Shown in pieces: positions 9,421-18,195 of a stretch of DNA of 20,137 nt. The stretch lies in NCBI GenBank assembly GCA_025201365.1, contig JAIXMF010000256.1, positions 1-20,137 of the forward strand. Reading direction: 5' to 3'. The notes beneath the pieces were generated by a model. The model worked only from the letters and a program-made list of their open reading frames with translations. It searched no databases and was not told where the DNA came from. This DNA comes from Syncephalis plumigaleata. Taxonomy: Eukaryota > Zoopagomycota > Zoopagomycetes > Zoopagales > Piptocephalidaceae. A program made the translations under genes and the position numbers. How positions within the stretch are numbered: position 1 is the stretch's first letter; each line of letters starts with the position of its first letter.

Positions 9421-9618
9421 TTAATTTGTTTTTTGTTGTTTGGACCCCCGTTGTCCTTGTCCTTCTTTCTTTGAACGCTTAGAAGGAACGGCACCTCGTT
9501 GGAATTGGGTTGGAATACGACCATCAGCGCGATGACTGCGAATAATCTGAATGAAGTTCAGACATGCTGCCATATCCCGATTCCATAAATGATAATCAAT
9601 AGTTACTTGTAAGTACAT
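9421..9618 (-). pseudogene. Fanzor (eukaryotic TnpB-like) C-terminal remnant
   Basis: The 65-codon frame contains HLWNRDMAACLNF, then IIRSHRADGRIPTQFQRG and a basic tail (PSKRSKKEGQGQRG). The NRDxxAxxN pattern is the RuvC-III motif at the end of TnpB and Fanzor proteins, whose Asp (residue 15 here) is the third catalytic acid; fungal members commonly continue with a G-x-x-P-x-x-F-x-R segment and a basic tail, recalled from family knowledge. RuvC-I and RuvC-II and the zinc-finger cysteines are absent: the frame opens only about 14 residues before the Asp, and the minus-strand DNA up to 9850 shows no other Fanzor motif. It therefore cannot encode a nuclease on its own. The fragment sits inside inverted repeats at 9308 and 9856. 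Family membership rests on about 30 residues. Confidence 0.65.
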
Positions 9619-9817
9619 GACATGGCAATATCCAACTATACTAGTACACTTGTATCATCTATCTTATAGAATTGATGATGATAGTTATCGCTATCAATAA
9701 ATGATCCATTACTGAATACTGAATTGTTATTATTATCATGCTGTGTCAATAGGCATTTCTATGGTGATAATAGTGTTAACTATTGTCCAAATCTTTTTAT
9801 TATTAAACTGCAAACGT

Positions 9818-9856
9818 TAAAGGATAAATGCGCAAATTGGATGGAAAAGCACTGTA
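9818..9856 (-). repeat. Right terminal inverted repeat of copy 3
   Basis: Read on the minus strand it begins TACAGTGCTTTTCC and continues into TTTATCCTTTAAC, pairing with 9308-9344 with a few mismatches in the inner part. Confidence 0.75.
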
Positions 9857-10668
9857 ATAGAGAATGCGTTGAATTTTAATCAACAGGATAAATTATGATT
9901 ATAAACTTGTATTTGTTGTTGTTGTCGATGCTAATGATGAATAAATAAAAGCATAGATGATTGTTCGCTGGCTACGTGCAATAATAATAATAATAAATAG
10001 CGTCAGAAATTAGACATTCGACACGGTTATCACTGAGCCAAGAAATTTTGTACACTCTTGACCTTCGCCAGTGATGACACCTCCGTCCGCCCGTCTAATG
10101 TTATCATCACGCGCTACTGTTATAGAATTACGTATGACTAAATGCAGTATGCTGCCTCGCATAGTCAACACATGGGACCTAGATTCTCTCTCGGTACCCC
10201 ACCTTGGATATTGAGTGACTGTGCTCGATCTAATTGAGGAAATAGAGGAATATCTATAGCTTCCGCATAAAGCATCTACGTAATTAACGATTCTAGTATA
10301 TTGCTCTATTCGAATCTCATCGATTTACATCTATTTAGTAACGATGCAGCTCTACGCTGTAATTATAATAATAATAAAAAAGTAGTATTACGCTAATAAC
10401 ATTGTGGTTTATTTGTTTTGTTTTGATAAAGACGGCATATGCCAACGGTTTGACAAGAAAAATAACATCAACACCATCAATCCATCGCGACGAAAACCAT
10501 AACAATCCTTGACGCTCACGTCCTACGTTCACGCCATTAACGCTTTTCTATTTATTCTACTTTACAATTTATCTACCCCCCTCTCTTCTCTTACTTTGCT
10601 AGTGCAAAGAAATTTATCTTCACTAAGAAGTCAGTTCTCGATTTGCTTATTCAACAGTTATCATTAGG
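9857..10668. other. Intergenic region and promoter of the fungalysin gene
   Basis: Nothing coding is seen. The region has short AAT/ATT runs (9980-9997 and 10363-10378) and a C/T-rich tract at about 10573-10600 that ends 70-90 bases before the ATG, as is common at fungal transcription starts. A less AT-rich island at about 10020-10210 shows no frame or tRNA fold that I can defend. Confidence 0.4.
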
Positions 10669-12597
10669 ATGATGATGATGAACACTCGTCTTGTCGTCGC
10701 GGCGCTAGTCATGATTAGTGCTGCATCCGTAGTGTTGGCGGAACGTGTCAAGGTTGATTTGATTAATCCGGATCCAGTTCCTAAATTCGAGGTTGTTTCC
10801 CGTTCGTCGGCACTCCGTCAACAAAGTCGTAACTTCGCTGCAAATGGCAAGCCAGAGGATGTCGCCATAGCATTCGCTCGACAACATCTAAAGGTCAATA
10901 ATGGCGACTACGTTGTTAAAGACGCTTACTCAAGCAAGTCAACTGGTGTCATCCACGTATACCTTAAACAGGTATTCCAAGGTGTCGAGATAGCCAACGG
11001 TGACATTTCCGTCAATGTCGATGCTAAAGGCACGATCATTGCCTATGGCGATAACTTCTACCGTAATGCCGACGCATCCAAGCGCAAACTATGGGCCGGT
11101 CAATCCTCGTCACGTTTCGTCGAACCGAACAAAGCATTCGTGTCGCTAGCCAATCATATCGGCAGGCCAATTGAAGCCTCCAAGATTACCGTGTCATCGC
11201 GTACTAGTCTAGTTGGTAACAAGCCAGAATACGTGCTATCCGGTATTCCTTACGCAAAGGACGAGGTTATTGCCAAGCAGTCCTATATCCAAACAAGTGA
11301 AGGTGCTCTGGAGGCCACCTGGGAATTCTTCATCGATCTCGGTGAAAACTATTTCAATGCACATGTGCCAGCCGATGGTGGAAAACTTATCTCCATCAAC
11401 GATTGGATTTCCGATGCCAGCTATAATGTGGTCAATTTCGAAGAATCCGACATTGGAACAGGTGGTCGTGTCGTATTAACCGATCCTGCCAACACTAAGG
11501 CATCTCCCAGGGGATGGCACGACTTTAATGGTGCCAATACGCGTACCACTCTTGGTAACAATGTCGAAGCGATTGCTCCAGCCAATGCCCGACAAAGGAC
11601 TACAGCCACACAGCCGATCTCTGCCAATCTGAAATTCGACTATCCTGTTGACCTTACCAAGGACCCAAGCACCTATCGTGAGGCTGCTGTTACCAACTTG
11701 TTCTACATGAACAACATCATGCACGATGTATTCTATCAGTATGGTTTCGACGAAGCATCCGGCAACTTCCAGAACGACAACTACGGAAAAGGCGGTGTCG
11801 GTGGTGATCATGTCCTAGCTAATGCGCAAGATCCATCCGGCTACAATAACGCCAACTTCTACACACCACCCGATGGTCAGCGTCCACGCATGCGCATGTA
11901 CACATGGACAGTTACAAATCCACAACGCGATGGTGATTTCGAGAACGATATCATCGCTCACGAATACACACACGGTATCTCTACCCGTTTGACCGGTGGG
12001 CCGGCCAACTCCAATTGTTTGGGTTCCGGTGAGGCAGGCGGTATGGGTGAAGGCTGGGGCGACTTTGTCGGTATGTGGCTACGTCTCAAGAAGGGTGATA
12101 ATCACGACAAGGCCATAACACTGGGCGATTACGTGAACACCAAGGGTATTCGCCGCTATCCATATAGCACTGATATGAAGGTGAATCCAACCACTTACGG
12201 CTTAGTGTACACCAACGGATGGACTGAAGTTCATTCCATTGGTGAAATCTGGGCCAATATGCTATATCAAATGTACTGGAACTTGGTCGACAAACTAGGA
12301 TATAACGAGGACAAATACTCGGTTGATCTTACCAAGGGTAATACGCTAGCTGCTAAATTGGTCATTGACGGTATGAAATTGCAACCATGTCGCCCGACAT
12401 TCATTTCTGCTCGTGACGCCATTCTTCAAGCCGAACAACAGAATACGGGTGGCAAGCACAAGTGCGAGATCTGGGCTGCTTTCGCTAAGCGCGGTCTCGG
12501 TGCGAAGGCTGAAACTAACGGCAGTTCAAAGGTCACTGAAGACTTTTCACTTCCTGCCGAATGCGGCGGAACAGCCACACCAAGTCCAGGAGAGTAG
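10669..12597 (+). CDS. Fungalysin, secreted zinc metallopeptidase (family M36)
   Basis: A 642-residue intact, intronless preproenzyme. Residues 1-24 form a signal peptide (LVVAALVMISAASVVLA). Residues about 65-130 fit the fungalysin/thermolysin propeptide (FTP) domain, and the catalytic M36 domain runs from about 265 to 625. The zinc site is complete: His431, Glu432 and His435 in HEYTHG, and Glu461 in GMGEGWGDF, 30 residues after the first His as in characterised fungalysins. The length fits the family (about 600-640). The enzyme is made as an inactive precursor, and after removal of the propeptide it degrades extracellular proteins such as elastin, keratin or collagen in animal-associated fungi. 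Four ATG codons in a row at 10669-10680 leave the exact start uncertain by three residues. The gene is flanked by intergenic DNA and is not clustered with another M36 gene here. Confidence 0.97.
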   Translation: MMMMNTRLVVAALVMISAASVVLAERVKVDLINPDPVPKFEVVSRSSALRQQSRNFAANGKPEDVAIAFARQHLKVNNGDYVVKDAYSSKSTGVIHVYLKQVFQGVEIANGDISVNVDAKGTIIAYGDNFYRNADASKRKLWAGQSSSRFVEPNKAFVSLANHIGRPIEASKITVSSRTSLVGNKPEYVLSGIPYAKDEVIAKQSYIQTSEGALEATWEFFIDLGENYFNAHVPADGGKLISINDWISDASYNVVNFEESDIGTGGRVVLTDPANTKASPRGWHDFNGANTRTTLGNNVEAIAPANARQRTTATQPISANLKFDYPVDLTKDPSTYREAAVTNLFYMNNIMHDVFYQYGFDEASGNFQNDNYGKGGVGGDHVLANAQDPSGYNNANFYTPPDGQRPRMRMYTWTVTNPQRDGDFENDIIAHEYTHGISTRLTGGPANSNCLGSGEAGGMGEGWGDFVGMWLRLKKGDNHDKAITLGDYVNTKGIRRYPYSTDMKVNPTTYGLVYTNGWTEVHSIGEIWANMLYQMYWNLVDKLGYNEDKYSVDLTKGNTLAAKLVIDGMKLQPCRPTFISARDAILQAEQQNTGGKHKCEIWAAFAKRGLGAKAETNGSSKVTEDFSLPAECGGTATPSPGE

Positions 12598-12702
12598 AAT
12601 CCAGAGGAGCAAAAACCATAAGCCGTAATGTCGATAGTTAAGCTTGTACGCTGCACTAATCACAAATATTTTGCATTCCTTTTATCCTAATGAATTCATT
12701 TT

Positions 12703-12708
12703 AATAAA
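12703..12708 (+). terminator. Poly(A) signal of fungalysin
   Basis: AATAAA lies 106 bases after the stop codon in an AT-rich stretch. Confidence 0.55.
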
Positions 12709-13754
12709 TCAGAATAATTTATTTTAGAAAAATGCGGCTCTACGCTAATAGAGTTATAATGAAATAATAATAGTAACGCAATGATACACCAACAACTCTT
12801 GATAGATGGCAGTTTCATTAAGCCTATACCAAAGCTACCTATTGATATGCCCAAGTGCATGCATGGTGATTGGCGGACATAAGGGACAAAAAGCCGGTCT
12901 CATACATATGATACGTGATTTCATTGCTTTGATAAAGGTCAATAGTTCGGTTCGATCGTCATTACAAAGATATGGTACGCATACATGACGATATACATTG
13001 TTGACGAGAAAAGAGATCAGATGTAAAACAGTTTCGGATCATTATACGATGCCATTGAGTGAGTACCATCTTGCCGGTCAGTGTATTCAGTCTTCCTCCT
13101 CCTAGTTATCCTGCTACAATGAAGTATTTTGCACTATTGCCAAGAGTCAATGCACCTGATACGTACTTGGCAGGTTCGGATAAATTTCTCCGCTAAACAA
13201 GCAGCCACAGTTGCATCACCTATTGCGAGTGTACGAGGTAATGACATAATGTGTGAACACAAGAACACGACACACGATATGCTTGTGCAAGCAAACAATA
13301 CACCACTATATTGGATAACATTTATACGATGATATACAATTTATTAAACTGATCGAATAGCTGACTAGCTGACTCGTTGTCGATGAATATCCTGAATAAA
13401 TCATGTGCTGACAAGTAGGATATAACGATAATTATCCTGTCACATGGTTACAAGTGTATCGCATGTAGTGAGGCGAAGTCCGCGTGTTACGTCTGGCATG
13501 TTGCACTATACTGATGATGATGATGATAATGATGATAATGATGCATCTGCAATGGACTCGGTATTTCGGTATTAAAAAAACGGAATTACTATAATGTTGT
13601 ATTCTAAATGCTGTTTCACTATAAATACTCGCGAGATTAGCGGCGTGGTAAGTCTGTAGGTATTCCTTACACTATTCGTATTCTTTCTGTTCACATCCAA
13701 GATATTTGTCTAGTTAACAAACGCAACCACGTCAGTCAAAAGAAGAGAAACATC
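12709..13754. other. Intergenic region and P450 promoter
   Basis: No gene is recognised; the short frames at 12806-12988 and 13129-13332 lack any motif or composition of coding DNA. A GAT/AAT microsatellite lies at about 13513-13542. A good TATA box (13620-13627) precedes the P450 start. Confidence 0.45.
13620..13627 (+). promoter_or_regulatory. TATA box of the P450 gene
   Basis: TATAAATA lies about 128 bases before the ATG at 13755. It is the best TATA match in this intergenic region and is suitably placed for a start site at about 13650-13670. Confidence 0.5.
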
Positions 13755-14619
13755 ATGTCGTCGACAATTCAACTTGCCCTAAGTGTTATTCCATGGCTCG
13801 AGGTCATTGGCGTGACAAGTGTCATTTACCTAGCCTATAAGGTATGCCGTTGACACGAATAATGATGATTATCCATATATCGATTGCTAACATTGTTATG
13901 TCACTACCAGCTTATCGAACAGGAATACTTGAGCCCGCTGGCCAAGATCCCTGGTCCACGTCCAGCAATGCTTGGTGCCTTTATTTCCGACATGAAGCGT
14001 GCCATTTCCCTCCAGCGTGCCGATGTCGCTGAGATGCATGAACGCTACGGTCCAATTGTGCGCATCGGCAAGTATTCCTATTCACGCTGTAATTGATCAA
14101 CTTTTGTATATCTAACTGCATATATCTATATCTTTCTACCGTCATTGGCTGTATTAGGCCCCAATACACTCTGGGTATCGAGTTCTTCCTCCATTCGAAA
14201 GGTCAACGGTACACATCAATATATCAAAGGCAGCGATTACGAGAGGGCACGTACCGGTGAAGCCAACGTGTTCAACACAAGGTATGTCGTCATTTTTTTG
14301 CTTCTGGCTAATTATGTATGCATTTGACTCACTCGGTGATCATTTAGAGATGCAGATTACCATCGTATTCGAGTAAGTGGTCGATGTACATCCGTCGTAT
14401 TAGCATTAGCTAATTTCAGTTGTAGAAACGTTTAATGATGCCAGCATTCACACCGAATGCCCTTAACGACTTGGAGCCACTCATCTACGATGTTGGCCTT
14501 GCCCGATTGATCACGAGAATCGACGAGTATGCCGATGCAGGCACTAGCTTCGATCTGATGGATCTACTAAAGAACATGACCTTTGTAAGTAATAATTCCG
14601 TTATTGATTGTAAAGCAGC

Positions 14620-14650
<31 letters not shown>

Positions 14651-16061
14651 TCATTATAGGACACTATCGGTGAAGTTGGTTTTGGCAAGAGTTTCGGATT
14701 ACTCGACGAGAAACGTGAGCAACATCCAATTATTCAATGGATGAATAGTCGGCTTTTATATGGTAGTTTCGTAAGTAACAATCGCATCAATCTTCTAGGG
14801 ATATATCCGCTAATCGACACGATAATAGAAAATTATATTTGGCAAACTTTTCTCTATGAATATGCTTCCGAAATTGGCAAAGAATATCAAGGATCTCGAT
14901 GATGTAAGTGTAATATAAATAATGGACTCAATGACCAAGAAGGAGGAGGAAAGCTAATTCCTTATTGTAAAGTACGCCCTTCAAGCCATTGCGAAACGTC
15001 GTAAACAAGGAGACCTAGGAAGAAAGGACACGCTACAACAGCTTATCGAATCGGTCGATGAAGCAACAGGTGAACGATTGACCGATCAAAGTATTATGTC
15101 TGAAGTACTTTTACTAATGTAAGTATAATACTATATATATATACTGCTGCTGCTGCTCTCACTAAACAAAATATGATCAATTAAACAATAATGATAATGA
15201 TAATAGGATTGCCGGCACTGATACCACCGCACTTACAATGACTTGGTAAGTAATGATACTCGTATATACATGCGTATATGTATGATTGTTAACATTATTA
15301 ATTAGGACCATGAATTTCCTATTGCAATATCCCGAGACATTTAAACGCTTAGCCGAAGAGGTCAGGAGTTTCTATCCCGATCCAGACACGCGTATCGCTT
15401 ATAAAGATGTACTATCAATGAAATACCTTGATGCCGTTCTTCACGAATCGATGCGCATCCGTCCTATTGCTCCGCACGGTATGCCACGCATTATCGCTGA
15501 AGGTGGTACCATGCTAGATGGTTACTTTGTTCCTGGAGGGGTAAGTGTCATCTACACATCATATATGAATATGGATAGATGGATAGATATATGGATTAGG
15601 CGTGAGAGAGTACGCGCAATCCAATTGAATAATGATGATTAACATGCTTGCGTTGTTGCTTCCTCCTACAGACTACAGTCATGGTGTCCATTGGTGTTAT
15701 GCACATGAACGAGGAAGTATTCCCTGAACCACATGTATTCCGACCTGAACGATGGATCGATTCGTCTGCCGATGAATTGGCCAAAATGAAATTGAACTTT
15801 GCTCCATTCTCGGTGGGGCCACGCGCCTGCCTTGGCCGCAAGTAAGTTTTTACTATGGTTAGGATTAATAAGCGATAATACTGATCACATATCTATCTTA
15901 TTACTATTAGTTTGGCTTGGATGGAATTACGCATGACAATTGCTGAACTTGCTCGTCGCTTTACATTCGAGGCCTCGTCCAAGAATGATATGACACCCCT
16001 CTTCCGCGGTCCAACCAATCCTAAAGGCGGGAAATTTATTGTACAAGCACATCGTGCCTAA
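13755..16061 (+). CDS. Cytochrome P450 monooxygenase, microsomal type
   Basis: Twelve exons join to 1479 bp (492 residues): 13755-13841, 13911-14067, 14158-14281, 14348-14372, 14426-14584, 14660-14770, 14829-14903, 14973-15118, 15207-15245, 15306-15540, 15672-15841, 15911-16061. All junctions keep the frame. Features in order: a hydrophobic N-terminal anchor (residues about 7-28), a proline-rich hinge (IPGPRP), GPIVRIGPNTLWV, the I-helix AGTDTT at 297-302 for oxygen activation, ExxR at Glu355-Arg358, PERW at 411-414, and the haem loop FSVGPRACLG at 432-441 with Cys439 as iron ligand. The length is typical. The enzyme is expected on the ER membrane and would need an NADPH-P450 reductase, which is not in the window. 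The CYP family and substrate cannot be told from sequence alone. Oddities are a GC-AG intron after exon 2, a 25-base exon 4, and an AAT microsatellite in intron 5. Confidence 0.95.
14068..14157 (+). other. GC-AG intron of the P450 gene
   Basis: The donor is G|GCAAGT, not GT, and the acceptor is TATTAG. Only this choice joins VRIG to PNTLWV, as P450 proteins require. Using the nearby GT at 14072 shifts the frame and reaches a TGA within exon 3. Confidence 0.85.
14619..14649. repeat. AAT microsatellite in P450 intron 5
   Basis: About ten AAT/ATA units lie within the 75-bp intron 14585-14659, just before its acceptor. Length variation here would change the intron but not the protein. Confidence 0.85.
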
Positions 16062-16158
16062 ATCGATCATTGTCAATTACTTCTTTCTTTCTGTTCTTTC
16101 TTTTTCTACTTCACTAGGTTAATATACTCATTTATGTCTATTACATATGCACATACTA

Positions 16159-16164
16159 AATAAA
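16159..16164 (+). terminator. Poly(A) signal of the P450 gene
   Basis: AATAAA (overlapping a second copy at 16163-16168) about 100 bases after the stop codon. A further copy is at 16213-16218. Confidence 0.55.
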
Positions 16165-16220
16165 TAAACAAACGTACGATTTATTCATTAATATTGCTAT
16201 TTCGAAAGAAGAAATAAATG

Positions 16221-16226
16221 TTTATT
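16221..16226 (-). terminator. Poly(A) signal of the 7TM gene
   Basis: TTTATT on the plus strand reads AATAAA on the minus strand, 78 bases after the stop at 16304. It lies beyond the P450 signal, so the two 3' ends probably overlap in the 242-base convergent gap. Confidence 0.5.
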
Positions 16227-16303
16227 GATGCGTCATAATGTGGTATACAAGTAGATGAAATAAAACAGCGCGTGGTATAGTTTATAGGAAATGCGCTCGC
16301 TCC

Positions 16304-18195
16304 TTAATGTGACAATTGATCCTTCGAGCCAGTCGGTGTTGTCCGATAACATTCGGCAATCTCATCCAATATGCCGCTAGTTAGATGTGATGCATTCGAC
16401 GTCTGATGACTACCTATCGAGTTCAACGTACTACTGCTATTGTTATTACCACTCGATGAATGTCCGGCACTAACTACCGTAGTACCGCTACCACTAGCAG
16501 GATGATCATGGAAGCTGAACGTCTGCTCAGTAGTCATTGTAAAATTAACTGCGTCATCAATGTCAACCGCGTCACAAATGATTAATGACGATGTGGGCGA
16601 TGCTCGTTTTCTAGCCGTGTTAGTTTCAGTTGATTCACGGGAATCGACTGCTATTCGTTTACTAGTGCTATTTCGTAATTCAGTATTGATTTCCATAGAA
16701 CTACCATCACGCTCACTTAGCAACGAATGCGAGTAACGTTGCATTAAGCTACGCTGATTGTCATCACCGGCGAACGAGACACTTCGCTGTTTCCGAGCCG
16801 CTTCCGTCATGAATAATGGTGAACGGAGCGACGGTTTAACCGGTGATTTAGCATGATGTTGCGGTGTAGCCGTTCCATGCGCACCATACGGTAAATAGGT
16901 GCCAATGGGACTTTGACAGGTGGATGAATATCTTGCATCGACAGTGGAACTGACGTGTTGTGGATTCACCTTGCTACTCGTGCTGTGATGCATTGAATCA
17001 TAGCGAACATTCGTAGCTGGTGCCAGTACACCGGGATACTCCCGATTGGCAGCATCATGCGAGTAGCGAGTCATTTCACCGTATTTGCTATTGTTGTGCG
17101 GCGATGTGGCCGACGTATAACGAGAAGAGGATGAGGAGGAAGGACGATATGTTCCCGTTGCCGGATGGATTGACGTGGTAGCCGTACGATTTCGTCGAGC
17201 CGATTCCAATTGTTGTATCGTAAGCCACGATTGCAAAGCCCCTAATACCAATAGGGTTGTTAATACCATTACATCGACTATTGTGCAAATGATCACTTAC
17301 AACTAATATGATATGCAATACTTAGGATGTTGTTACTTATCGATTTAGTGAGAAAGAGTGTTGCTATGAGAATGTTGCTAATGGTGCACACCATAGTAAA
17401 TAGAATGCCATCACGTAGTAGTACCGAGTATAACGACGACGCGGCTTTACGCTTGTGCCGATAGACCACGACAAGGAAACACACGTTAACGAATAGATTC
17501 AAGACTAACTCGAGGATGATAGCCACGCCCATGCCTAGGTAGGCGGCCATCTCGACCGCGTAGTATCCCCAACGCATGCTAGGCGGCGGAATCGTACTAC
17601 ACTTTACACTTGTCATGGCAAGACTGGCCAGCAGTAGGAATGTGCCGATCACTAGGATAAGCTTACTACGATTATTGACATGGTATGCCTTGAGCAGTTG
17701 CATAACACTAATGAGTTGCATTGAGGTACGCTGTCCGATTACAATGACTAATCCATCGGTTTGACGATCACGAGTGAGTCGGAAGAATCCTATCAGAATC
17801 CAAAGCATGACGCCGAAACCCAAGGCAGCCTGCACCATGGAGAGTGTAGCCATGGCACGTCGCTGCCAGATACGTGCACCCCATGCATCGCCAGCTGCTC
17901 CTACTGCATGCCAGATGTTATAGGAGAATACGTAGAACAGTACGGAATAAATGGCCAGTGCCATCATACAAATGATAACCCAATCGCCGCTAATGTTGAC
18001 CACGGCAGCACCGGGTAGAAACTCGGGCAAATCATCTTGATCCGAGGATTTCGGATTGAGAATACTGCTGAATCCATTGCCCGCCACCACTGATTGTCTA
18101 CTTCTGGTGGAGGTGAATGATGGAGATATGGTTGCACCAGGATTGGCTAGTTGTATGATGGTGACTATGACCATCACAATTGATAAGAAATACAT
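16304..18195 (-). CDS. Seven-transmembrane receptor-like protein with long cytosolic tail
   Basis: Two exons, 18195-17301 and 17241-16304, give 610 residues. The 59-bp intron has a GTAAGT donor, an ATTAAC branch-like site and a TTAG acceptor; the junction creates Trp299 and completes helix 7. Residues 1-17 resemble a signal peptide, followed by a Ser-rich outer segment with an N-glycosylation site (NIS at 67-69). Predicted helices are about 72-95, 115-138, 149-170, 178-197, 213-244, 262-282 and 288-309. Helix 5 ends in YRHKRK. The last about 300 residues are hydrophilic, rich in Ser, Thr, His and Asn, and hold basic kinase-type sites such as RKQRSVSF. The layout of extracellular N-terminus, seven helices and phosphorylatable tail is that of a G-protein-coupled receptor, but no motif places it in a named fungal GPCR class; a non-receptor 7TM protein is possible. 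It is convergent with the P450 gene. Confidence 0.75.
17242..17300 (-). other. Intron of the 7TM gene
   Basis: A 59-bp intron that removes an in-frame TGA at 17292-17294. Joining the exons continues a hydrophobic helix (IAYHISWALQSWL), which supports the choice over unspliced reading. Confidence 0.75.

Larger units (their letters stand above)
9308..9856 (-). mobile_element. Tc1/mariner-like element, copy 3, carrying a Fanzor remnant
   Basis: A 549-bp element. Its left end starts TACAAGCTTTTTCCATCC and its right end, read inward, starts TACAGTGCTTTTCCATCC. The termini share an exact block at 9316-9336 and 9828-9848, then a degenerate TTAnCCTTT and AATAAATAAT-like region. The ends correspond to those of the copies at 4226-4760 and 6495-7212, but the interior differs and encloses the C-terminal fragment of a Fanzor gene. 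TACAGTG is the typical start of Tc1-type ends, including the TA target site. There is no transposase, so the copy is a deletion derivative. Confidence 0.7.

Noticed and set aside
10343-12747. ATGC(A/G)GCTCTACGCT on both sides of the fungalysin gene as direct repeats of a transposed gene
   Set aside because: A single 15-base match with one mismatch is expected by chance in 20 kb, and the flanking sequence does not extend the similarity.
12901-12965. tRNA gene suggested by GGTTCGATCG
   Set aside because: The B-box match is incomplete, no A box lies at the right distance, and no cloverleaf can be formed.
17088-17318. 76-codon minus-strand frame spanning the 7TM intron
   Set aside because: It reads through the intron and part of exon 2 in a different frame and has no membrane segment that would continue the receptor.
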